Origin: JANNWF01 sp038205755
Lineage (GTDB): Bacteria; Pseudomonadota; Gammaproteobacteria; Xanthomonadales; Xanthomonadaceae
Reading direction: 5' to 3'
Assembly (NCBI GenBank): GCA_038205755.1
Contig: JBBRBN010000048.1
Span: 1 to 31,480 of the forward strand
DNA length: 31,480 bases
Position numbers and translations under genes: made by a program. This document shows, one piece after another, positions 16,746 through 23,108 of this stretch (its first letter is position 1; every line of letters begins with the position of its first letter). The notes below the pieces were generated by a model. The model was not told where the DNA came from. It did not search any database and saw only the letters and a list, made by a program, of their open reading frames with translations.

Positions 16746-18629
16746 ATGGCCCAGTCCCAGTTTGCCCTGCTCGGGCAGCGTCGCTTTCTGCCGTTTTTCG
16801 TGACCCAGGCGCTGGGCGCGTTCAACGACAACGTGTTCAAGAACGCGCTGATCATTCTGATCGCGTTCAAAGGCTTCACCCTGATGGGGCTGGGATCAAC
16901 CGAGCTGACCATCGTCGCCGCCGGAATCTTCATCCTGCCGTTCTTCCTGTTTTCGGCAACGTTCGGCCAGCTCGCCGACCGCTACGAAAAGTCGCGCCTG
17001 ATCCGGCTCACCAAACTGCTTGAAATCGTGGTGATGGTGCTGGCTACGATTGGTTTTGCCCTCGACAGCATCGGCTTGCTGATCTTCGTGCTGTTCCTGA
17101 TGGGAACGCAGAGCACCCTGTTTGGCCCTGCCAAGTTCGGCATCCTGCCCCAGCATCTGGCACCCGAGGAACTGGTCGGCGGCAACGGCTTGATCGAGTC
17201 GGCGACGTTTCTGTGCATCCTTCTCGGCACCATGCTCGGCGGCATCCTGATCGCCCAGGGTGGCACGGGTCCGGCCATTGTCTCCGCCACGGTCTTGCTG
17301 ATTGCGGTGGCGGGCTATCTGAGCAGCCGCGCCATACCGATCGCGCCACCGACGGCACCGGATCTGAAGATCAACTGGAATCCGCTGACCGAGACCTGGC
17401 GCAACCTGCGCTTCCTGACGACCAACCGCACCATCTTCCTGTCGGTGCTGGGCATCAGCTGGTTCTGGTTCTTCGGTGCGACCTTCCTGCAGGTGTTGCC
17501 CGGCTACACCAAGGACATTCTTGGCGGCGACGAGTCGGTTGCAACCCTTGCCCTGACTCTGTTCTCACTGGGCATCGGTGCCGGATCACTGCTGTGCGAA
17601 AAGCTCTCGCACCGGACCGTGGAAATTGGCCTGGTGCCGCTGGGCGCGATCGGCATGACGGTGTTCGGTATCGACCTCTACTTCGCGCACCCCGAGGCCG
17701 CGCCGCAGGTCGGGCTGGGGGCCTGGGAGTTCGTCCGCCAGGACGGCAACTGGCGAGTAGTGATGGACCTGATCCTGATCGGCGCGTTCGGCGGCCTCTA
17801 CATCGTTCCCCTGTTCGCCCTGGTGCAGCAGCGCTCCGAACACAGCCACCGATCACGAATCATTGCCGGCAACAACATTCTCAATGCCGCCTTCATGGTG
17901 GTGTCAGCGCTCGGATCGATCCTGGCGCTCAAGTTTCTCAGCATTCCCCAACTGCTGCTCGCCACCGCAGTGCTGAACGCCATCGTGGCGATCTACATCT
18001 TCACCCTGGTGCCGGAATTCGCGATGCGCTTCGCCTGCTGGGTGCTGATCAAGACCCTGTACCGACTGGAAACGCGCGGCATCGAGGAGCACGTGCCCGA
18101 TGCGGGCCCGGCGCTGATCGTCTGCAACCACGTCAGCTATGTCGATGCACTGGTGATCGGCGGTGCGGTGCCGCGCCCAATCCGGTTTGTCATGTACTAC
18201 AGGATTTTCAACATTCCGTTCTTGCGCTGGGTCTTCAAGACCGCCCGCGCCATTCCCATCGCCGGCGCCAAGGAAGACCCGGAACTGATGCAGCGCGCCT
18301 TCGACGAAGTGGATCGCGCGCTGGCCGCCGGCGAGCTGATCGGCATCTTTCCAGAAGGTGCGTTGACCAAGGACGGCGAGATCGCCACCTTCCGCCAGGG
18401 CGTAGAGAAGATTCTGGCGGCGCGACCGGTGCCGGTGGTGCCGCTGGCGCTGACCGGCATGTGGAGCAGCATGTGGAGCAAGCGCGACTCGCAGCTGCGC
18501 CGGATGCGTGCGCCGCGGCGACTGCGGGCGCGCGTTGGGCTGGTGGCCGATGCGCCGCTGCCGGCAGAAGCCGCCAATGCGGCCGTGCTGGAGGCTCGGG
18601 TCAAGGCGCTGCGCGGCGACCTGGCCTGA
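16746..18629 (+). CDS. LplT-like MFS transporter fused to a PlsC-type acyltransferase
   Basis: A 627-aa inner-membrane protein. Residues 1 to about 410 are an MFS transporter of the LplT (lysophospholipid flippase) type, with QALGAFNDNVFKNALIILI (about 21-39), FATFGQLADRYEKSRLIR-like loops and about 12 hydrophobic helices. Residues about 430-627 are a PlsC-type 1-acylglycerol-phosphate acyltransferase with the HX4D motif NHVSYVD (His462/Asp467), a substrate-binding FPEGALTKDG (about 536-545), and VPLALTGMWSS. The inferred job is to bring lysophospholipid to the inner leaflet and reacylate it. E. coli uses separate LplT and Aas, and Aas also has an acyl-ACP/CoA ligase domain, which is absent here. 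It is convergent with ampE. Confidence 0.93.
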   Translation: MAQSQFALLGQRRFLPFFVTQALGAFNDNVFKNALIILIAFKGFTLMGLGSTELTIVAAGIFILPFFLFSATFGQLADRYEKSRLIRLTKLLEIVVMVLATIGFALDSIGLLIFVLFLMGTQSTLFGPAKFGILPQHLAPEELVGGNGLIESATFLCILLGTMLGGILIAQGGTGPAIVSATVLLIAVAGYLSSRAIPIAPPTAPDLKINWNPLTETWRNLRFLTTNRTIFLSVLGISWFWFFGATFLQVLPGYTKDILGGDESVATLALTLFSLGIGAGSLLCEKLSHRTVEIGLVPLGAIGMTVFGIDLYFAHPEAAPQVGLGAWEFVRQDGNWRVVMDLILIGAFGGLYIVPLFALVQQRSEHSHRSRIIAGNNILNAAFMVVSALGSILALKFLSIPQLLLATAVLNAIVAIYIFTLVPEFAMRFACWVLIKTLYRLETRGIEEHVPDAGPALIVCNHVSYVDALVIGGAVPRPIRFVMYYRIFNIPFLRWVFKTARAIPIAGAKEDPELMQRAFDEVDRALAAGELIGIFPEGALTKDGEIATFRQGVEKILAARPVPVVPLALTGMWSSMWSKRDSQLRRMRAPRRLRARVGLVADAPLPAEAANAAVLEARVKALRGDLA

Positions 18630-18700
18630 CAGCCGGTGAAAAAGCCGCCCCACCTGACGCGATGCGGCGTTCGCCTTTCCCCCGACTCTGCTGCCCGGCG

Positions 18701-19639
18701 TCAGCCGACGTAGCCAGCCAGCACCAGTAGCGCCATCACCGTCAGCCACACAATCAGCACTCGCCAGATCAGGCTCATCGCGTCGCGCAACGCCGGCGAA
18801 CTGCAAAAGGACTCGACATCCGCATTCGACCCGCCTTCGGACGCGTCGATCACTGACTCGCCGTCGTCGATCTGTAGGTCACGCGCTGCCGTCTCGGCGT
18901 CGGCCTCGGCCGCCAGCTCGAAGTTCACACTGGCGCGGCCCGCCGCCAGAAGAAACCCGGTGTCGGCGGCAAACCAGCCTTCCCCGCGCTGCACATGCCA
19001 GTCGCGCCAGGCGGCAAACACGGCGTCAAAGCTGGCTGCCAGCGCCAGTCCAAGGGTCATCAGCTGTGCGGCCGGCCATTCCATCACCAGCCGCAGGGTC
19101 GCCAGCGACGACACTTGCGCCGGCGGGTGGGCGGCTACCATCAGCTGGGTGAGGCGGAACAGCAGGGCCCCACTCGGACCCAGCAGGACAAACCAGAACA
19201 GCACGCCAAACCAGCGCCGCAACGCCTCGGAAAATGCCGCATCGACCAGGTCGCGACTGGCACATGAGACCGGTCCGACCGGGAACAAAGGCAGCGCCGC
19301 CTGACGCTGCGCCTCGCTGTCGTCGGCATCCAGCACGGCCTCGACATCACGATCCAGATCGCGCGGTCCCCAGCAGGCAAACAGCACGCCGACACCGAGC
19401 AGAAAACTCGGCAGGCCAAACATCCGATCGGCGAGCAGTGACTGCAGTACGGCCAGGGCGAACACCGGCAGCAACAGCAGCAGCACACCTCCGGTCGCAC
19501 CCGCTGCGGGGCTGCCAAGGCGGCTGTCCCAGCCGTTGCGCCACGCATCGAACCAGCCGAACCGGCGCCAGTGGCCCGGCGCCGGCAACCGATGCCCGAG
19601 CAGCAGGGCGACAACAACGGCGATCAGCGCGGCGGACAT
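18701..19639 (-). CDS. ampE: AmpE-family inner-membrane protein
   Basis: An integral membrane protein related to AmpE, described with AmpD as a modulator of beta-lactamase induction and distantly similar to CobD/CbiB; its activity is not well defined. It has 312 aa, a little longer than the E. coli protein (284). Hydrophobic segments lie at about 3-14, 50-68, 75-90, 145-170, 190-210 and 290-310. The family stretch ALRRWFGVLFWFVLLGPSGALLFRL (about 139-163) is clear. The ATG at 19639 is chosen for its GGAG Shine-Dalgarno and fit to the family; an upstream in-frame ATG at 19678 adds 13 unconserved residues. ampD is not in the window. It is last in the run bactofilin-erpA-nudC-ampE. Confidence 0.88.
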   Translation of the reverse strand: MSAALIAVVVALLLGHRLPAPGHWRRFGWFDAWRNGWDSRLGSPAAGATGGVLLLLLPVFALAVLQSLLADRMFGLPSFLLGVGVLFACWGPRDLDRDVEAVLDADDSEAQRQAALPLFPVGPVSCASRDLVDAAFSEALRRWFGVLFWFVLLGPSGALLFRLTQLMVAAHPPAQVSSLATLRLVMEWPAAQLMTLGLALAASFDAVFAAWRDWHVQRGEGWFAADTGFLLAAGRASVNFELAAEADAETAARDLQIDDGESVIDASEGGSNADVESFCSSPALRDAMSLIWRVLIVWLTVMALLVLAGYVG

Positions 19640-19738
19640 CGGCACATCTCCGTTCTGGCAACGACAGGACAGCGGCAATTGTAGCGGGCCGCTGCGATGG
19701 ATGGACCAGATCGCGCCCGCAGGCGGCGAGCAGGACGC

Positions 19739-20674
19739 TCAGGCGCCCGGCAGCAGCTGCCGTACACGCACCGGATCGGCACTTTCCAGCAGCCAGTCGG
19801 CCAGCAGGCGAAAGCTTACGGAGATCGGCAGCGGCATTCTCAGCAGATCGCGCTCGACTTCATCCAGCAGCTCCAGCGCGCTGATCCAGCGAACATCCTC
19901 CAGCTCGTCGCCCAGAAGGATGGTCGGATCGGTGGCAACGGCGCGAAAGCCGACCATCAGTGACGCTGGAAACGGCCAAGGTTGCGAACTCTGGTACGCG
20001 CAGGCGCCCACCCGCACGCCGGATTCCTCGGCCACTTCGCGGCGCAGCGCATCCTCCAGCGACTCCCCGGGCTCGACGAACCCGGCAAGCGTCGAATAGC
20101 GCCTTGGCGGCCAGCCGGCCTGGCGTCCGATCAGGGCGCGATCAGCGTCGGTGACCAGAACGATGATTGCCGCATCGGTACGCGGAAACTGCTCCAGCCC
20201 GCAGTCGTCATGGGTGCAGCGAGCGCTGTGACCGGCCCGGCGACGCACCGTTGGCGATCCACACGCACCGCAGAAGCGGGCGCGCGTCTGCCACAGCAGC
20301 AGCGCTTTGGCATAGGCCAGCAGGCTGGCATCGAATGCCGAAAGCTGGACCGCCGCCTCGCGCAGACCGACCCACCCCCAGCCTGCAACGATCAGATCGT
20401 CAGCGATTGCCGCTGCCGGCAGGCCGAACCAGGGAACCGCGCCCTTCAGCCCCAGAAAACTGGCTTGATCTGCCAGTTCTGGTGGCAATTCGCCGGTCAG
20501 GACGGGTGCCAGTTCCGTGGCCTCCGGGACAGTGGCTGCACGGCCTTCGAAATCGATCACAACCACCCGCCCCGCAGGCCACGCCGAAGCCAGCCAGTCG
20601 GGGTCTTCGCGGCGCTCTGCGGCGCGGTCCAGCGCCAGTCCGGAGAACGGATTGGGGCCAGCCCCACCCTTCAT
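19739..20674 (-). CDS. nudC: NAD(+) diphosphatase / RNA deNADding Nudix hydrolase
   Basis: Hydrolyses NAD(H), and removes NAD caps from RNA 5' ends in characterised members. It has 311 aa. An N-terminal domain (1 to about 125) is followed by a zinc ribbon with Cys135, Cys138, Cys153 and Cys158 (FCGACGSP...RCTHDDCG). The Nudix box is GFVEPGESLEDALRREVAEE and following (198-220). The NADH-pyrophosphatase signature SQPWPFPAS (230-238) separates it from other Nudix enzymes. The start at 20674 is 15 nt downstream of the erpA stop, so erpA and nudC are probably one transcript. ampE follows after a 99-bp gap. Confidence 0.95.
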   Translation of the reverse strand: MKGGAGPNPFSGLALDRAAERREDPDWLASAWPAGRVVVIDFEGRAATVPEATELAPVLTGELPPELADQASFLGLKGAVPWFGLPAAAIADDLIVAGWGWVGLREAAVQLSAFDASLLAYAKALLLWQTRARFCGACGSPTVRRRAGHSARCTHDDCGLEQFPRTDAAIIVLVTDADRALIGRQAGWPPRRYSTLAGFVEPGESLEDALRREVAEESGVRVGACAYQSSQPWPFPASLMVGFRAVATDPTILLGDELEDVRWISALELLDEVERDLLRMPLPISVSFRLLADWLLESADPVRVRQLLPGA

Positions 20675-20689
20675 GCTGGCGAATGCAGG

Positions 20690-21049
20690 TCAGACCCCAA
20701 ACGATGACCCGCAGCCGCAGGTGGTCTTGGCGTTTGGATTGCGAATGACAAACTGCGCGCCTTGCAGGCTTTCGGTGTAGTCGACTTCCGCGCCCATCAG
20801 GTACTGCAGACTGAGCGGGTCCACCAGCAGCATCACGCCATCACGCTCGACGGCGGCGTCATCCTCGGCCCGTGATTCGTCAAACTCGAAGCCGTACTGG
20901 AAACCCGAGCAGCCGCCACCCTGGATGTACACGCGCAGGTTGAGAGCGTCGTTGCCCTCCTCGCGGATCAACTCGCGCACTTTGGTCGCCGCCGCCTGGG
21001 TGAAGGTGAGCGGCTGGGCGAGTTGCTGGTAGGTCGGTGCTGCTTGCAT
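20690..21049 (-). CDS. erpA: Iron-sulfur cluster insertion protein ErpA
   Basis: A-type carrier that delivers Fe-S clusters to target enzymes. It has 119 aa. The three conserved cysteines are present: GGGCSGFQYGF (Cys47) and TTCGCGSSFGV at the C-terminus (Cys111, Cys113). PLTFTQAAATKVRELIREEG and the acidic FEFDESRAEDD are typical of ErpA rather than IscA. The ATG at 21049 is chosen because the family begins near here; the frame remains open upstream but would overlap the bactofilin gene. nudC follows 15 nt downstream. A 52-bp gap separates it from bactofilin upstream, which could hold its own promoter. Confidence 0.95.
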   Translation of the reverse strand: MQAAPTYQQLAQPLTFTQAAATKVRELIREEGNDALNLRVYIQGGGCSGFQYGFEFDESRAEDDAAVERDGVMLLVDPLSLQYLMGAEVDYTESLQGAQFVIRNPNAKTTCGCGSSFGV

Positions 21050-21101
21050 GGCTTGAACGCCTGACGCTAAAGGGATTAGTTGGGTGCGCAGCAGCTCGCT
21101 T

Positions 21102-21566
21102 TCAAGCGGCGGCCGGGCTGCGCTCGCGCTTGCCGGAGTCAACCAGCTCCGCCGCCGGGACAGCAGCCTCGGGCTTGGCAAGCTGCTTTGGCGCATCGCC
21201 GTGAATCATCCGACCGGTAACCACGGCGCCCGCCGCCATCTCGATGACCTTGTAATACAGGTTGCCCTGCACCCGCGCGCTGGCGCCAAGCACGATGCGA
21301 TCACTGGCGTAGACATCGCCGCTGAGCTGGCCATTGACGATGACATGCGGCGCCCGCACCTCGCCATGAATGCTGCCGCGCTCGGCCAGCGTCAGTACCG
21401 CATCGCTGGCACCCTGCTCCGCGACCACCGCGCCGTGCACCGTGCCCTCGACGTAGAGCCCGCCGCTGAAGCTCAGATCGCCGCGAATGGTGACCTGGCC
21501 CCCGATCAGGGTCTCGACACCGGTCGCCGCCGGACGGGGTGTCTTGCTCTTCTCGCTTCCAAACAT
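21102..21566 (-). CDS. Bactofilin
   Basis: A polymer-forming cytoskeletal protein of the bactofilin (DUF583) family. It has 154 aa. A short flexible N-terminus (MFGSEKSKTPRPAATGVE) precedes the beta-helix core (about 18-130), made of repeated hydrophobic strands with glycine turns: LIGGQVTIRGDLSFSGGLYV, EGTVHGAVVAEQG, ERGSIHGEVRAPHVIVNGQL, SGDVYASDRIVLGASARVQG. An Ala/Pro/Lys-rich tail follows. Bactofilins scaffold cell-wall enzymes or polar structures; the specific role here is unknown. The ATG (21564-21566) lies 1 nt after the stop of the coiled-coil membrane protein, which strongly suggests the two act together. Confidence 0.95.
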   Translation of the reverse strand: MFGSEKSKTPRPAATGVETLIGGQVTIRGDLSFSGGLYVEGTVHGAVVAEQGASDAVLTLAERGSIHGEVRAPHVIVNGQLSGDVYASDRIVLGASARVQGNLYYKVIEMAAGAVVTGRMIHGDAPKQLAKPEAAVPAAELVDSGKRERSPAAA

Positions 21567-21567
21567 G

Positions 21568-22326
21568 TCAGATTCCTTTAGCGGCGGGTTGGGTGTCGCG
21601 CCACGGATAAACGCGATCGGTGGACACGGCGTCGGCGCGAACCAGCACGCGAACGCTTTGCGGCTGGAAAGTGGCCGGCACCATGATGATTCCCTCGATC
21701 TGCTGGAAGTAGCGGAACTCGAAGAGCTGTGGCGCCGCGTCAGCGTCCTGCCTCAGCGCGCGCCAGTCAAGTTCGGTCAACCGACCTTCCAACGCACCCT
21801 CGATGGCCAACGACACTTCACCGCGGGTAAGTCCGCCCTTCTTCAAGGACTGGGTGAGTGTAATGGCGTAGCGGAAGGTGCCGCCGCTCTCTGGCGTCAT
21901 CACCACGCTGTGCACGGTCAGACCCTGGCGCTGCGCGCTGCCGCTGACCAGCCGCTCGTAGAACCCGACGTCAGCACGCAGGGCGGCGATCTCCTCCTCG
22001 CGTTCGAGCAGGGTCGCCTGCAGCTGCTGGCTGGCGCTTCGGGTGACCTGATCCGAGCGCTGCGCCATCACCAGTTCGCCGCGCTGCTGATCAAGCTCGG
22101 CCCGCAGGGCGTTGCGCTCCTCGCGCAACGAGGACTGCTCGATGGTCAGCTTGCGCAATTTGGGCGCCGCATAGTGGACGGCCAACTGCCAGACCGCGAG
22201 CAGCGAAAGCACCCATGCGGCGGCCGCGACCAGCAGCGGCAGGCGCAGCTGCGGGCGGTGAGGCACGATTACAAATCGGGGTTCCGGAGTCGACACGCAA
22301 ACCAGCAGCGGCGGCGGGGCCTGCAC
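21568..22326 (-). CDS. Single-pass membrane protein with coiled coil (DUF6776-like)
   Basis: A protein of up to 252 aa. One transmembrane helix (about 30-50, LPLLVAAAAWVLSLLAVWQL) is followed by a long charged coiled coil (about 55-115, LRKLTIEQSSLREERNALRA ... LLEREEEIAALRADVGFYE). A C-terminal globular domain follows (GLTVHSVVMTPESGGTFRYA, LTQSLKKGG, VRADAVSTDRVYPWRD). It resembles the family now called DUF6776 found beside bactofilin and erpA in Xanthomonadales; that name is from memory. The start is uncertain: GTG at 22326, 22296 or 22266, none with a strong Shine-Dalgarno; RFVIVPHRPQ before the helix favours one of the first two. It could be the membrane anchor or partner of the adjacent bactofilin. 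Confidence 0.82.
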   Translation of the reverse strand: MQAPPPLLVCVSTPEPRFVIVPHRPQLRLPLLVAAAAWVLSLLAVWQLAVHYAAPKLRKLTIEQSSLREERNALRAELDQQRGELVMAQRSDQVTRSASQQLQATLLEREEEIAALRADVGFYERLVSGSAQRQGLTVHSVVMTPESGGTFRYAITLTQSLKKGGLTRGEVSLAIEGALEGRLTELDWRALRQDADAAPQLFEFRYFQQIEGIIMVPATFQPQSVRVLVRADAVSTDRVYPWRDTQPAAKGI

Positions 22327-22427
22327 TTATCCCGCGGCTTGCCCGCCGCGTCAAGACGCACGACGATCATCGGGACGCCACTCGGCGCGTGCGGCAGCCG
22401 AACGGCGTTCCCGCAGCCTTCATGAAA

Positions 22428-22446
22428 TTCGCGAGAGATTCGCGAA
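22428..22446. promoter_or_regulatory. Two TTCGCGA half-palindromes in a divergent intergenic region
   Basis: TTCGCGAG (22428-22435) and TTCGCGAA (22439-22446) are 11 bp apart, one helical turn. The second is a perfect palindrome. They lie in the 173-bp gap between the leftward coiled-coil/bactofilin genes and the rightward DUF4126 gene. The spacing suggests a transcription factor site, but no known regulator is recognised. Confidence 0.35.
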
Positions 22447-22499
22447 GTACGTGGGCTAGACTTGAGCATCGTAGTTGAACCACTGACACGCCTGCGCCG

Positions 22500-23072
22500 A
22501 TGAGTGAACCGCAGCTCTACGCCCTCGCCGTCGCCTTGGCGTGGATTGCCGGGCTTCGAGCCTATCTCGCCGTGTTCTCGATCGGCGTCGCCGGTGCGCT
22601 CGGCTGGCTGACCCTGCCGGGCGAGCTGGCCCTGTGCCAGTCACCCTGGGTGCTCGCCACATCCGGGCTGCTGACGGCGGTCGAATTCGCCACCGACAAG
22701 ATTCCCGGCGTCGACTCCGGCTGGGATCTGCTCCAAACCCTGGTCCGGATCCCGGCCGGCGCCCTGCTTGCCGGCGCCACGCTGGGTGACGCCGAAAGCG
22801 GGCTGAGCAGCGCCGGGCTTGTTTCCGGCGCCGCAGCAGCGCTGACCGCGCATGCACTGAAATCCGCCACCCGCGCGCTGATCAACACGTCGCCCGAGCC
22901 GCTCAGCAACTGGATGGCATCCGGCAGTGAAGACACCGTCGCAGCGCTGGGACTGTCATTTGCCTTCTTCAATCCCTGGCTTGCGCTGCTGCTGGTGGTC
23001 GGCGCCACTTTGTTGCTTTTGTTTGCCGTGTTGTGGGCGATCCGGCGCCTGCTGAGGGCAGCAACACCCTGA
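22500..23072 (+). CDS. DUF4126-family integral membrane protein
   Basis: A 190-aa predicted inner-membrane protein. Hydrophobic segments lie at about 6-33, 49-63, 82-95, 104-118 and 147-180, the last ending in a basic WAIRRLLRAATP tail. The central stretch FATDKIPGVDSGWDLLQTLVRIPAGALLAGA is characteristic of DUF4126 proteins. No enzymatic motif is visible and the function is unknown. It starts at ATG 22500, divergent from the coiled-coil/bactofilin genes, and lies 37 bp before the c-di-GMP-type signalling gene. That gene appears to have its own promoter overlapping the end of this one. Confidence 0.85.
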   Translation: MSEPQLYALAVALAWIAGLRAYLAVFSIGVAGALGWLTLPGELALCQSPWVLATSGLLTAVEFATDKIPGVDSGWDLLQTLVRIPAGALLAGATLGDAESGLSSAGLVSGAAAALTAHALKSATRALINTSPEPLSNWMASGSEDTVAALGLSFAFFNPWLALLLVVGATLLLLFAVLWAIRRLLRAATP

Positions 23073-23098
23073 CAGGCGCTGGACCCGACCGGTATAGT
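23069..23098 (+). promoter_or_regulatory. Predicted promoter of the signalling operon
   Basis: CTGACA (23069-23074), an 18-bp spacer and TATAGT (23093-23098) give a good sigma70 match. The predicted start near 23105 lies only a few bases before the ATG at 23109, so the transcript may be leaderless or nearly so. Alternatively, translation may begin at the ATG at 23130. Confidence 0.5.
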
Positions 23099-23108
23099 CG
23101 TGGGTCAC

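Noticed and set aside
18630..18700. Bidirectional terminator between the transporter-acyltransferase and ampE
   Set aside because: Only a 4-bp GGCG/CGCC stem followed by TTT is present, too weak to call.
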